A stretch of DNA of 22,112 nt from DATKLX01 sp035542155 (GTDB taxonomy: Bacteria > Chloroflexota > Anaerolineae > Anaerolineales > Anaerolineaceae): the NCBI GenBank assembly GCA_035542155.1, contig DATKLX010000084.1:1-22112 (forward strand). The letters are read 5' to 3'. A model generated the notes under the pieces. That model worked only from the letters and a program-made list of their open reading frames with translations, had not been told where the DNA came from and did no database searches. The position numbers and the translations under genes are program-made. This document shows, one piece after another, positions 1-8,273 of this stretch. Position 1 is the first letter of the stretch; every line of letters begins with the position of its first letter.

Positions 1-149
1 CGGTAACTTGGCAAGGCTGGTTTCTAGTGCTATATTCATTCTGGCTCTGCTCCTAACGATAAATTTGGTTTCGCAACCTCAATTTACCACGTTCGAGCAG
101 AGCTTTCTATTCCCTTCCTATTTGTGGGTAATCACCGATTCATCTCTAT

Positions 150-177
150 TTGCGAATCAGGGAACGCGTGGTATAAT
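150..177 (+). promoter_or_regulatory. Sigma-70-type promoter of rplS
   Basis: The -35 box TTGCGA (150-155) and the perfect -10 box TATAAT (172-177) are 16 bp apart. A TG one base upstream of the -10 makes it an extended -10. Transcription would start near 184 and leave a leader of about 75 nt before rplS. An additional extended -10-like TGCTATATT lies at 28-36 without a clear -35, so a weaker upstream start is possible. I see no gene in positions 1-258. Confidence 0.75.
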
Positions 178-258
178 CCTTTCTCGCGTCCGTGATGGGC
201 GCCTGATCGGAAATTGCTGCCTGGAAACGGGCGAACCATTTCGTAAGGACTAAAGACA

Positions 259-606
259 ATGAGTGAATTATTGAAGGCCATCGAGGCCCCAGTCAACCCC
301 AATATTCCAGCCCTGCGACCCGGCGATGCGGTGAGCGTGCATGTGAAAATCCGCGAAGGCAACCGCGAGCGTATCCAGGAGTTTAAAGGTACGGTACTGT
401 ACGTCCGCGATAGTGGCAACAACGCCAGCTTCACGGTGCGCCGGATTGCCAGTAACGGCGTCGGAGTCGAGCGCACCTTCCTGATGCGCTCCCCGCGAAT
501 CGAAAAGGTCGTCGTCGAGCGGCACAACATCGTCCGCAGGGCGCGCCTGTACTTCCTGCGCGGCCGGACGGGGAAAAGCGCTCGCCTCAAGCAGAAATTC
601 TCGTAA
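259..606 (+). CDS. rplS: 50S ribosomal protein L19
   Basis: This 115-residue protein is the usual length for bacterial L19, a 50S subunit protein at the interface with the 30S subunit. The N-terminal half has the PGD-V-V-V-IREG strand pattern. The family core GVGVERTFLMRSPRIEKV follows, then the basic tail ARLYFLRGRTGKSARLKQ; both are typical of the family. The start at 259 is preceded by AAGGA (245-249). Unlike the common rpsP-rimM-trmD-rplS arrangement, no ribosome-maturation gene is seen immediately upstream. The gene has its own promoter at 150-177 and its own terminator at 632-662, so it looks like a single-gene transcription unit. Confidence 0.97.
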   Translation: MSELLKAIEAPVNPNIPALRPGDAVSVHVKIREGNRERIQEFKGTVLYVRDSGNNASFTVRRIASNGVGVERTFLMRSPRIEKVVVERHNIVRRARLYFLRGRTGKSARLKQKFS

Positions 607-631
607 TTTCTGTCCCATTCAGCCGTCGAGC

Positions 632-662
632 AGGGTGCAATCCCCATGGATTGCACCCTTTT
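632..662 (+). terminator. Intrinsic terminator after rplS
   Basis: A perfect 12-bp stem (632-643 pairing with 648-659) with a four-base CCAT loop is followed by TTTT. It lies 26 bp after the rplS stop, so it very probably ends the rplS transcript and insulates it from the next gene. Confidence 0.92.
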
Positions 663-700
663 AACGTTCGGCATCCGCCTGTTTTCAAGGAGAACCAGGA

Positions 701-1468
701 ATGCCCTCCCCCCTGATTGGCCTTTCTACCGGACACCTGCCCAACGAATTGACTACCATGATCGGCACCACCGAGGCGTACGTCCAGGCGGTTATTACCG
801 CCGGGGGGATCCCTGTGCTGATCCCGGTCGGCCTGCCGGAAGGGCGCCTGCGCGAGCTGGGCCGCACCCTGGACGGGCTGCTGCTCACCGGTGGGGGAGA
901 TATCGACCCGGCCCGATTTGCGGGTCGCCCGCACGAGCGGGTCTACGACGTGGACCCGGAGCGGGACCGGCTCGAGTTCACCCTCCTGGACGCCGCCCAG
1001 GAGGTGGGGATGCCCTTCTTCGGGATCTGCCGCGGCCTTCAACTGGTCAACGTGGCTTTCGGAGGCAGCCTCTACACCGATATCGCCGACCAGCACCCCG
1101 ACCCCCTCAGGCACGACTATTTTGGCGATACACCGCGCAACCACCTGGCTCACCCGGTCCAGATTGAAGAGGAATCTCGCCTGCGAAAGATCCTCGAACT
1201 GCCGGCGCTGAAGGTCAACAGCCTGCACCACCAGGGGGTGGAACGGGTCGCGCCCGGGTTGAACGCCACCGCTCACGCGCCGGATGGGCTGGTGGAAGGG
1301 CTCGAGCTGCCCGGGTACCCCTTTGGACTGGCCGTCCAGTGGCATCCGGAGTGGATGCAGGAACACGCGCCGATGCGGGCCATTTTCACCTCTTTTATCC
1401 AGGCGGCGCGCGAATACCATCCCAAGGCTGATTCAAACGATCATGGATGCGTCACCGCGCAGGAGTGA
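701..1468 (+). CDS. Class I glutamine amidotransferase-like peptidase (C26, gamma-glutamyl hydrolase family)
   Basis: This 255-residue protein belongs to the peptidase C26 family, which includes PuuD-type gamma-glutamyl-gamma-aminobutyrate hydrolases. These enzymes hydrolyse gamma-glutamyl amide bonds in the cytoplasm. The sequence shows LLTGGGDIDP (about 61-70), the nucleophile elbow GICRGLQ with Cys110, and the partner residues in QWHPE (His215, Glu217). That gives a complete Cys-His-Glu triad. The start is supported by AAGGAGA at 687-693. The 3' end overlaps murI by 26 bp, so the two are probably co-transcribed. Both act on glutamate-type substrates, but the natural substrate cannot be read from sequence, and there is no polyamine pathway gene nearby to support a PuuD role. 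Confidence 0.9.
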   Translation: MPSPLIGLSTGHLPNELTTMIGTTEAYVQAVITAGGIPVLIPVGLPEGRLRELGRTLDGLLLTGGGDIDPARFAGRPHERVYDVDPERDRLEFTLLDAAQEVGMPFFGICRGLQLVNVAFGGSLYTDIADQHPDPLRHDYFGDTPRNHLAHPVQIEEESRLRKILELPALKVNSLHHQGVERVAPGLNATAHAPDGLVEGLELPGYPFGLAVQWHPEWMQEHAPMRAIFTSFIQAAREYHPKADSNDHGCVTAQE

Positions 1469-2294
1469 GAACCAGCCGCAGTCGCCCATCGGGATTTTCG
1501 ATTCGGGCGTCGGCGGGCTGTCCGTGCTGCGCGCCGTGCAGGCCCGGCTCCCCGGCGCGCCCATCGTCTACCTGGCCGACCAGGGCCACGTCCCCTACGG
1601 CCCCCGGCCGCTCGAGCAGGTGCGCGATTTTGCCACGCGGATCACCGGCTTCATGCTGGATCAGGGCGCCTGCCTGATCGTGGTGGCCTGTAACGCCGCA
1701 TCCGCCGCGGCGCTGCGCCACCTGCGCGAGCGATTTCCCGCAACGCCGTTTGTCGGCATGGAGCCGGCCGTCAAGCCGGCCGCCGAGCACACCCGCACGG
1801 GGACGGTCGGGGTCCTGGCCACACCGGCCACTTTCCAGGGAGCGTTGTACGGCTCGGTGATCGAGCGCTTCGCCCAGGGCGTCACCGTCCTCGAGGACAC
1901 CTGCCCGGGGCTGGTCGGCCAGATCGAGGCGGGCGAGCTGAACGGCCCTCTCACCCGGCACATCCTGGAAACGGCCCTGCGGCCCATGCTCGACCGGGGA
2001 ATCGACACCATCGTTCTGGGCTGTACCCACTATCCTTTCGTCATCCCCCTGATCCAATCCATTGCCGGGCCGGACGTGCGCGTGATCGACCCGGCCCCCG
2101 CGGTCGCCCGCCAGGTCGAGCGGGTCCTCGAGGCGCAGAATCTCCTCAAGACTGGTGCGGACCCCGCCGGCCCGGCGCCCGTGCGTTTTATCACCACCGG
2201 CGACGCGTTCCGCTTCCGCTGTCAGATTGATCAACTGCTGGGAGTGCAGGCGAAGACTGAGGCGATCCCGCCTTTAGAGGAATATTATGCCTGA
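1443..2294 (+). CDS. murI: Glutamate racemase
   Basis: This 283-residue enzyme interconverts L- and D-glutamate and supplies D-glutamate for peptidoglycan precursors. Family motifs are present: GIFDSGVGGLSVL (17-29), YLADQGHVPYG (43-53), the first catalytic cysteine in VACNAAS (Cys83) and the second in LGCTHYP (Cys194, His196). The residue after Cys-Asn is Ala85, where most racemases have Thr, so one substrate contact may be altered. I chose the ATG at 1443 because it precedes the conserved IFDSG strand and overlaps the end of the upstream peptidase gene. No strong ribosome binding site is seen, which suggests translational coupling. The 3' end overlaps the convergent CYTH gene by 10 bp. Confidence 0.93.
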   Translation: MDASPRRSENQPQSPIGIFDSGVGGLSVLRAVQARLPGAPIVYLADQGHVPYGPRPLEQVRDFATRITGFMLDQGACLIVVACNAASAAALRHLRERFPATPFVGMEPAVKPAAEHTRTGTVGVLATPATFQGALYGSVIERFAQGVTVLEDTCPGLVGQIEAGELNGPLTRHILETALRPMLDRGIDTIVLGCTHYPFVIPLIQSIAGPDVRVIDPAPAVARQVERVLEAQNLLKTGADPAGPAPVRFITTGDAFRFRCQIDQLLGVQAKTEAIPPLEEYYA

Positions 2295-2902
2295 TCTGCC
2301 TGTCGGACGCCGAGTTGTTCCGGTCCAACGTTCAGGTTGCGAAAGTTCGCGAACGTAAGATCGCGCATCTCCAGCTTCTCCCGGCCCTTCAGCTTTTCAA
2401 AAAGGCCCATGTAGCTGTCGATGACCCGCGTTTCCCAATCCAACCCCAACCGGCTGGCGATTTTCTGGATGCTCTCCGCATCCGGGCCTTCGATCTCAAC
2501 GAAGTTGCTGAAGGGCATCTCGTCCAGGGTGACCTCGATACCGTCGCCGAACCCGAACACGGCGCGGAATTTCTCGTAAATTAACACGACCTGATACCCC
2601 AGCGCCTCCAGAAAACGGCGCGCCGCGCCGAAATCGCTGACCACAAATTCGATCTCCTGGCGGGCAGCGACATCCAGGCGGTCCTGAGCCGCACCCTTAA
2701 AGGTCAGGCGCGCCTGGGTATCCTGGCGCAGGCGGAGGACCTGTTTCCTCCGGGCCAGGTCACCGGCTGGCGTGTCGAAACGCAGGTTCATCTCGAAGAT
2801 CCGTGGCTGGAGCAACGTGGCGCCCATCCTTTTCAGGCGCGACTCCAGGACGCCAAGATCCTGCACGTAAAATTTCACTTCAACTTCTTCTTTATCCGCC
2901 AT
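2285..2902 (-). CDS. CYTH-domain protein (class IV adenylate cyclase / triphosphatase-like)
   Basis: This 205-residue protein has the CYTH signature ExExK near the N terminus (EVEVKFY, about 7-13). It is followed by the family pattern of a short helix, N-x-x-FDTP (about 40-46), LRLRQD and LTFKG strands. CYTH proteins bind triphosphate groups and metal in a tunnel-shaped beta barrel. Known members are CyaB-type adenylate cyclases, thiamine triphosphatases and inorganic triphosphatases. The sequence resembles CyaB-like members, but I cannot assign the substrate. A strong AAGGAGGG precedes the start. The gene lies 30 bp after the small membrane protein gene and is probably the last gene of the glycosyltransferase operon. 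Confidence 0.85.
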   Translation of the reverse strand: MADKEEVEVKFYVQDLGVLESRLKRMGATLLQPRIFEMNLRFDTPAGDLARRKQVLRLRQDTQARLTFKGAAQDRLDVAARQEIEFVVSDFGAARRFLEALGYQVVLIYEKFRAVFGFGDGIEVTLDEMPFSNFVEIEGPDAESIQKIASRLGLDWETRVIDSYMGLFEKLKGREKLEMRDLTFANFRNLNVGPEQLGVRQADQA

Positions 2903-2932
2903 CGCCTTTTCCCTCCTTGCGCGATTTGAAAG

Positions 2933-3358
2933 TCATGGGTGGCCGAGAAAAAAATCCCGGTTGGCCGGCCTTGTGACCAACCAGAATGTCAGCCCCGCCG
3001 CGGCCAGGGAGAGAACCAGGAGAATTGGCCAATTGGCGAACGGATTGCCAATCCAGACCGAGATCAGCCTGTCAACCCAGTAGGTGAGTAGAAAGAACAA
3101 AACCGCCCCCTGGGCTAGAAGCGGCCCCGAGCGTGATCCGGCCGCCAGAGCCAGTGCTACCAGGATCCCCAGGCTTCCCCACACAGCACCCCCGACAGCC
3201 AGGTACAGAGGCCCGGGCCAGGCGTCCAGCTCGACCAGCAGGTTCCATTGCGCCAGCGCCTGCCCGAAGCGTAGCCAGCCGAGAATCCCAACTCCTAAGA
3301 AACCCAGGGCCAGCAAGGTGATCCCAAAAGGCCGGCGCCTGCGCCGTCTGACGCTCAT
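2933..3358 (-). CDS. Small integral membrane protein, function unknown
   Basis: I do not recognise this 141-residue protein. It starts with a basic stretch (SVRRRRRRP), followed by about four hydrophobic segments (roughly residues 13-32, 50-68, 74-95 and 110-128), so a four-helix membrane protein with a cytoplasmic N terminus is likely. I chose the ATG at 3358, which has GAGGA about nine bases upstream and a -10-like TATACT at 3388-3383. An ATG 12 codons earlier (3394) overlaps the stop of the glycosyltransferase gene as TAATG, so a coupled start giving 153 residues is an alternative. It sits between the glycosyltransferase and CYTH genes in the same direction, suggesting a shared transcript. 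Confidence 0.7.
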   Translation of the reverse strand: MSVRRRRRRPFGITLLALGFLGVGILGWLRFGQALAQWNLLVELDAWPGPLYLAVGGAVWGSLGILVALALAAGSRSGPLLAQGAVLFFLLTYWVDRLISVWIGNPFANWPILLVLSLAAAGLTFWLVTRPANRDFFLGHP

Positions 3359-3382
3359 TCCAGGCAGTCCTCTCAAGCCCTG

Positions 3383-3388
3383 AGTATA
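3383..3388 (-). promoter_or_regulatory. Possible extended -10 box for the small membrane protein gene
   Basis: On the minus strand TGCTATACT reads as an extended -10 lying 24 bp before the ATG at 3358. No good -35 is visible. It would provide an internal promoter inside the operon and would rule out the ATG at 3394 for that transcript. Confidence 0.35.
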
Positions 3389-3393
3389 GCACA

Positions 3394-5679
3394 TTACTGG
3401 AGGGTAATCTCCCAGGCGTGGACGTGGGCGGGCTCTCCGTCATTCACGTTGAGGATCTCCAGGTGGAGGCCGGTCACCAGGAGTTCGCCGCCAAATTCCA
3501 GGACGAGATTGCGCTTGATCGTCGCCTGGCCCACTTTCTGGATGAACTCTAGCGGCTGGCCGCCCCCTGGGGTGGATACCCGCACTGTGGCCTGCGTCGG
3601 CCCACCGCCGACGACCACTTCCATAGCGTGAAGCTGGCGCGGCCGGGGAAAAGCCAGATCGACAACCATTGGGTTGGCCTCCAGCGTGCGGCAGAGAGTT
3701 TCTGGATTACCATCGAAGAGACTCCCGATCTCGCCCATGTCCAGGCGGGAATACTGGACCTGGATCTGCTCTCCTCCAATGGTGACCTGCTCGGTGAGGA
3801 GCCTGCGGCGCTCCTCTTTCTCGGCCTCCAGCATTGCGTCGAAGTTGGGAGAATACTGGAGGCGAACAAAATAGAAACCGGGCTTGCCATCCGGATAATT
3901 GAGGATCTGCTCGACGTGGATCTCCGCGAATTTACCGCTGGAGAGCATATTCTGGTACTCGTTCGGGGTCATCACAAAGAGCGTGCGTTGATCCAGCGGC
4001 TTGCGGTCGAGCATATAGCCGTCGATCGTCCCCAGGGTGATCGGGGTGTCGTCGGGAAGAAAGAAGCGGGCCACCTCGTCGGTCCCGTTCGCCCAGGTTG
4101 GGGAAACAATCACCTGGCTCTCCGGGGATTTTTCGAGCGCCTCCTGAGCCAGGGAAAAGACCTGGCGCGCTCCCCACTGCATTCCGCCCAGCCCGTAATC
4201 GGAGTACCAGGTCGGCCCGCTGCGTAGCGCGTCGGAGAGCATCCCCACGTTGATTAGGGCCAGGATAGTAAAGGTGATCCCCGCGGTGAGAGGATAGGAA
4301 ACGCTGCGTTTCTCCAGCCACCACCCAGCCGCTGCCAGCCCCAGCCCGGCCAGCAGGGTCGCGGGGACGAGGAACACCAGCAGGCGGGTAATGCCGATCT
4401 CGCTCAGAGCGGTCCCTGTCGGCGCAGCCAGCAGCGCGAAGAGGACGGCGCGGTGTGGGGAGAAGCGGATATTCCGTAGCGCGAGCGCCAGTCCCAGCAG
4501 CGTGAAGGGGAACATGATCCATAGGATGTGCCCGTACCCTTTCATCAGGTGGCGGGGCAGATCCACTTCATTCGGCAAATACCAATAGGCCGGGTTGAGC
4601 GCGGCGATGTAACGCGAGAAGTACATCCCTAGCTTTTCCGCCAACGGCAGCGGTTGGACCCAATACGAATCGAGAATGCGCAGGTGATCCAGGTTGGCCT
4701 GGGGGTGCTCGATCAGGAAGCGCAGGTAGGGCAGCGCCAGCAGACCAAGGATGCCCAGCCCACCGCGCGCAACCCCCAGGTTGAGCCGGTGGTAGCCCAG
4801 GTCGGAGAAGAGCAGGAATAGCCCTGTGGTCACGACGACCACCTGGATAGGGCTGTAGCTGTAAAACGCCAGGCCGCCGAGGAGGAGCGCCGGGTAGAGC
4901 GAGCGCGGCGAGATTGTGCGGTAGCGCAGGTAAAAATAGAGAAACGCGGCGTAGAAAGAAACGCCCAGGGTGGTCTCAAAAGCAGTCCGCGAGTGGAGGA
5001 ACCACGCCGGCGCGATCGACAGGAGGAGCAGCCCGCTCCATCCTCCGTGACGGATCTTGAAGATATCGCGCAGGATCAGTCCCAGGCACAGCGCACCAAA
5101 AACGGATGCCAGGACGGCGACGCCGCGCGTTACCCAGACCGACTTGCCGAACAACAAATAGGGAATCACCTGCAGGTAGACCGACACGTCGAGGTTGTAC
5201 TGCCCACCGTTGACAAAAAAGGTGGGCAGAAACTCGTGGATGGGACCGAAAAACTGACGGGCGACCAGGTCCGCCGCCTGGACAGTCTGGATGGCCTCGT
5301 CGGTGAAGAAATAGATGGGGAAATCGGCCAGGCCGACCAGGCGGGTGAGCAGGTACAGCAGAACGGCAGCCCCGAGCAGGACAGCATCCAGAGTGATGGC
5401 TCTGCTCCGTGCCCACTCTTGAGCGCGTGTCAGCACGCGGCCCGGCCCACCGGCCGGCGCCGCCAGTGGGTGGAGGGCAGGCGCCTGCCCGTCGACCGGG
5501 GTAAACAGGTATTCATGTCTGCCCAGGCTTTTCCCTGCCTCGTTGAGCGTCTCAACGGTGACGTGCAGTCGCGCGCCTTCCGGAAAAGTAAAGGATAGAT
5601 CCACACGGGAGGGAGGCGCCCCATCCGGTTTTTTTTCGATTTCTACGGGTTTCTGCTGGGATCCGTCAGAATCGGACAT
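3394..5679 (-). CDS. GT-C membrane glycosyltransferase (ArnT/PMT-like, GT39-type)
   Basis: This 761-residue protein has three parts. The N-terminal region (1-95) is soluble and contains a short beta-rich segment. The central region (about 97-480) carries roughly a dozen transmembrane helices. The C-terminal region (about 485-761) is soluble, probably on the outer face of the membrane. The first loop after helix 1 has FFTDEA (Asp127, Glu128), matching the acidic pair that GT-C enzymes use for catalysis or metal binding with polyprenyl-phosphate sugar donors. It probably transfers a sugar to a lipid or protein at the cell surface; donor and acceptor are unknown. The C-terminal end looks like a beta-sandwich and may bind carbohydrate. 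It is the first gene of a probable operon with the small membrane protein and the CYTH protein, and is divergent from the LysM lipoprotein. Confidence 0.82.
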   Translation of the reverse strand: MSDSDGSQQKPVEIEKKPDGAPPSRVDLSFTFPEGARLHVTVETLNEAGKSLGRHEYLFTPVDGQAPALHPLAAPAGGPGRVLTRAQEWARSRAITLDAVLLGAAVLLYLLTRLVGLADFPIYFFTDEAIQTVQAADLVARQFFGPIHEFLPTFFVNGGQYNLDVSVYLQVIPYLLFGKSVWVTRGVAVLASVFGALCLGLILRDIFKIRHGGWSGLLLLSIAPAWFLHSRTAFETTLGVSFYAAFLYFYLRYRTISPRSLYPALLLGGLAFYSYSPIQVVVVTTGLFLLFSDLGYHRLNLGVARGGLGILGLLALPYLRFLIEHPQANLDHLRILDSYWVQPLPLAEKLGMYFSRYIAALNPAYWYLPNEVDLPRHLMKGYGHILWIMFPFTLLGLALALRNIRFSPHRAVLFALLAAPTGTALSEIGITRLLVFLVPATLLAGLGLAAAGWWLEKRSVSYPLTAGITFTILALINVGMLSDALRSGPTWYSDYGLGGMQWGARQVFSLAQEALEKSPESQVIVSPTWANGTDEVARFFLPDDTPITLGTIDGYMLDRKPLDQRTLFVMTPNEYQNMLSSGKFAEIHVEQILNYPDGKPGFYFVRLQYSPNFDAMLEAEKEERRRLLTEQVTIGGEQIQVQYSRLDMGEIGSLFDGNPETLCRTLEANPMVVDLAFPRPRQLHAMEVVVGGGPTQATVRVSTPGGGQPLEFIQKVGQATIKRNLVLEFGGELLVTGLHLEILNVNDGEPAHVHAWEITLQ

Positions 5680-5696
5680 AGATCAGGTCCGCTTCG

Positions 5697-5704
5697 ATTA
5701 TAGC
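5697..5704 (-). promoter_or_regulatory. Extended -10 promoter of the glycosyltransferase operon
   Basis: On the minus strand ATGCTATAAT gives a perfect -10 (5702-5697) with a TG extension; the -35 is poor. The predicted start site near 5690 is only about 11 nt before the ATG at 5679. The transcript would therefore have almost no leader. Confidence 0.6.
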
Positions 5705-5723
5705 ATAGGCACAAGAACACCCC

Positions 5724-5732
5724 TGTTATAAT
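5724..5732 (+). promoter_or_regulatory. Extended -10 promoter of the LysM lipoprotein gene
   Basis: TGTTATAAT is a perfect extended -10. The -10 hexamer ends six bases before the ATG at 5739, so transcription would begin at or next to the A of the start codon. The expected -35 position (about 5704-5709) overlaps the extended -10 of the divergent promoter and matches no consensus. Confidence 0.6.
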
Positions 5733-5738
5733 GACGAT

Positions 5739-6722
5739 ATGCTCCGTAGATTGCTTTTCGCACTTGGATTGGTCCTTCTGGCTAGCTGCGCGCCTGCGAA
5801 AGGCCTAACCTTACCCGCACCTTCGCCCACGCCCACAGTCGAGATCACTCCGTTCCATACTCTGACCACCGCCCCCCGCCCTTCCGCGCCGGTCACCCCG
5901 CCTGCGCCGACTCCTATCCCTACACTCACGCCCACCCAGCTGACCTATACCGTGGTCAAGAACGATGACATGGCCGGGATCGCCCTGCATTTTGGGATTT
6001 CCCTGCAGGCATTGAAGACCGCCAATCCGAAGATCAACCCGCGGATCATGAGCATCGGGACGGTCCTGATCATCCCCCGCCCGGAAGGGACAGAGGCCAC
6101 CGCTGCGGCGAGCGGCCAGACGCCCACGCTCGGCGCGCCGACCCCGGTCGTCGGCGCCGCCCCGGCCACGCCGGCCTGCTACCTGGCTGCCGACCAGAGC
6201 GCCTGGTGCTTCGTGCTGGTGCAGAACACCGCCGGACAGGGGATCGAGAACCTGTCCGCCCAGGTGCTGCTGGTCGCGAGTGGGAAGATGATCGCCCGGG
6301 AGGCAGTCGCACCGCTCGACCTGCTCCCCGCCGGACAGGCCATGCCCCTGATCGCCCATTTCCAGCCGCCGGTCGCCGCGCCGTTGGGGGCCAACGCAAC
6401 CCTGACCGGCGCCTATTTCCTCCCGAAAGATGACACACGCTACCTGCCGGCCACGGTCGACACGCGCGAGACGACTATATCGGCGGACGCGCTCACCGCC
6501 CGGGTCCGCGGGACGCTGAAGCTGCCCGGATCCGGCCCTGCCGCGCAGACGCTCTGGGTGCTGGGCGTAGCCTATGATTCAACCGGCCAGGTCGTGGCGT
6601 TTCGCAAATGGTCCGCGGATCAGGCGCTCCAGCCCGGGGAAGGCCTGCCCTTCGAGATGAGCATCTACAGCCTGGGGGCGGCGATCGCGAAGGTCGAGCT
6701 TCTGGTCGAGGCCAGGCCGTAG
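5739..6722 (+). CDS. LysM-domain lipoprotein
   Basis: This 327-residue exported protein begins with a lipoprotein signal, MLRRLLFALG then LVLLASC, with the lipobox cysteine at 17. A Thr/Pro-rich linker (about 24-66) leads to one LysM domain (about 70-113, starting YTVVKNDDMAGIA and ending in GTVLIIP). LysM binds N-acetylglucosamine-containing glycans such as peptidoglycan. A second low-complexity linker (about 115-145) is followed by a domain starting near CFVLVQNT. Its strand pattern resembles the FxLYD-type modules seen in extracellular proteins of related bacteria. The probable role is a cell-surface, wall-associated protein; no catalytic motif is seen. The start at 5739 is the first codon of the signal peptide and has no ribosome binding site, consistent with leaderless translation. 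Confidence 0.85.
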   Translation: MLRRLLFALGLVLLASCAPAKGLTLPAPSPTPTVEITPFHTLTTAPRPSAPVTPPAPTPIPTLTPTQLTYTVVKNDDMAGIALHFGISLQALKTANPKINPRIMSIGTVLIIPRPEGTEATAAASGQTPTLGAPTPVVGAAPATPACYLAADQSAWCFVLVQNTAGQGIENLSAQVLLVASGKMIAREAVAPLDLLPAGQAMPLIAHFQPPVAAPLGANATLTGAYFLPKDDTRYLPATVDTRETTISADALTARVRGTLKLPGSGPAAQTLWVLGVAYDSTGQVVAFRKWSADQALQPGEGLPFEMSIYSLGAAIAKVELLVEARP

Positions 6723-6763
6723 AGATCATATGACCATATCATCCGCTACAAACTTCGAAGAAA

Positions 6764-6787
6764 AAGGCCCGAGAATTCCCGGGCCTT
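6764..6787 (-). terminator. Terminator between convergent lipoprotein genes
   Basis: An 8-bp stem (AAGGCCCG at 6764-6771 with CGGGCCTT at 6780-6787) closes a short loop. Read on the minus strand the stem is followed by a run of T, giving a good intrinsic terminator for the gene ending at 6816. On the plus strand the tail is only TTCCT, so termination of the LysM gene here would be weaker. Confidence 0.8.
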
Positions 6788-6815
6788 CCTGATCACTGAT
6801 TTCTGTTCTCTTCCC

Positions 6816-8273
6816 TCATGGGTTACCCCAGATCACGTACGTATCGGTCACACACAGAGGATTGCTGCTTGCGGGGCTAACGCAGACCTTGTACGGGATG
6901 AGGGTCCCATTCGGCGCATCGATGGCCGGCACGGTCACCGAGGACCGCCCGTTGCTGCCGGTCGGCTCGAAGCTGTAATCTTCCTTGCGCCCGTCTGGAA
7001 GGGTGATGGTGAGTCGCGCTTCCAGGTTGGGGATCGGGGCCTGGCTGGTCGACTCGAGCACTTCCAGGTTGATGCTTTGTTCTTCGGCCGAGGTAATCAG
7101 CGAGTGCGATTCCCAGACAGTTAGATTGGTGGTTTCTGAAGTGATCTTCAGGTTCTGGTACGCCGCCTTGAGGGGTGGGTACTGCTCCAGATAACGGACA
7201 CCTAACGGCGCGAGGCGGATGCGGATCTCCTCAGACGACGCCGAGGGATCGTAATCCAGGCAGTAATTGGTAAAACACTGGCGGTAGATCCCCCCTTCAG
7301 GAAAGATCTCGGTGGTGGGCTTCCCGGAAATTTCAAAACCACCATGAAAAGTGATGTACTGCTCGAAAATGGTGGGGACGTTATGTCCCAGGTCGCCCTC
7401 CGTGGGGACGAAGATCACCCGGTTATCGTCGAGCCTCAGGGTCGGGCCGGTCGAAGGGTAGCCGACCTGGGCGGTGATCGGGCGCATATGGATCAGGCGG
7501 ACATCGGCGGGGTCGGCGAAAACCACGAGGTTCTCGTAGATCTGCTCGAGGTTGCCGTCCGAGGCTTTATAAGGCTCGCTGAGCGGGTGACCGGTAAACC
7601 CCGGGCCCAGCCGCGACAGGCTGGAGATGAACGGCTCAGGGAACACCTTTTCCTGGGTCACGATGGCATTGACGTCGCCCGGCTGGCGGCAGGCGCGGTC
7701 GCACTTCCAGGCCCCATAATCCAGCAAATGCACCTCGCCAGCCGGTTCGTTCAGGCGGCGGTAAAACCCGACGTTGGTGAAGTACTGCTCCACCCGGCCG
7801 TGGTCGTAGTTAATGCGCACCTGGGTCAGTGGACGCCCGGCAAAGCGTGCGCCCTGCAGCTTATCGTAAAGAGAGACGAACTCATCATAGATGAGAAATC
7901 CGTCCACATTCCGCAATCCTGGCTGGTCGGGCACGACCAGGGGCTGATCGTGCATGCCCAGCTCGCCGCCCAGGCTCGCCAGGGTAAACTGCTGGCTGAC
8001 CTGAGCCAGCGGATCGTAGCGCATCATGGCTTTTTCGGTGTATTGGTAGCTGATCCCCTGGTATTCAAATTTCGGGCTGATTGGGTAACCCAGGATCGCT
8101 TCGCCGCCCAGAAGAGCATACAGCTCACGGAAGGTGGGATCGACGGCAAAAGTTCCCTCGGGGGGTTGGGTGGGTGAAACGTTATCCTCAACAACTTTGC
8201 ATGCGCTCAACAACAGGCTTCCCAGCATGAGCAGGCAGAGGAGCGCCAGAGGGTGTTTTTTGAAGTGCGACAT
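6816..8273 (-). CDS. Lipoprotein with LGFP-like repeats
   Basis: This 485-residue protein has a clear lipoprotein signal: MSHFKKHP, a hydrophobic core and lipobox LLSAC with Cys25. The mature part has segments resembling LGFP-type surface repeats, for example LLGGEAILGYPIS near the N terminus, LGPGFTGHPLSEPY in the middle and FHGGFEISGKPTTE further on. Each is followed by an aromatic-rich, Y-F rich stretch. The last 100 or so residues look like an Ig-like beta domain (ITLPDGRKEDYSFEPTGSNG). It is probably a surface protein; no enzyme motif is visible. I chose the ATG at 8273 because it starts the signal peptide. A GTG at 8297 would add eight residues ahead of it. Four cysteines near positions 200 and 340 may form disulfides. 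Confidence 0.75.
   Translation of the reverse strand: MSHFKKHPLALLCLLMLGSLLLSACKVVEDNVSPTQPPEGTFAVDPTFRELYALLGGEAILGYPISPKFEYQGISYQYTEKAMMRYDPLAQVSQQFTLASLGGELGMHDQPLVVPDQPGLRNVDGFLIYDEFVSLYDKLQGARFAGRPLTQVRINYDHGRVEQYFTNVGFYRRLNEPAGEVHLLDYGAWKCDRACRQPGDVNAIVTQEKVFPEPFISSLSRLGPGFTGHPLSEPYKASDGNLEQIYENLVVFADPADVRLIHMRPITAQVGYPSTGPTLRLDDNRVIFVPTEGDLGHNVPTIFEQYITFHGGFEISGKPTTEIFPEGGIYRQCFTNYCLDYDPSASSEEIRIRLAPLGVRYLEQYPPLKAAYQNLKITSETTNLTVWESHSLITSAEEQSINLEVLESTSQAPIPNLEARLTITLPDGRKEDYSFEPTGSNGRSSVTVPAIDAPNGTLIPYKVCVSPASSNPLCVTDTYVIWGNP

Noticed and set aside
8..253. Possible 81-codon gene upstream of rplS
   Set aside because: It starts at TTG without a ribosome binding site and spans the rplS promoter and leader; no recognisable protein.
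587..2234. Long open frames on the minus strand opposite the C26 peptidase and murI
   Set aside because: They mirror real genes in GC-rich DNA; no motif or ribosome binding site was found.
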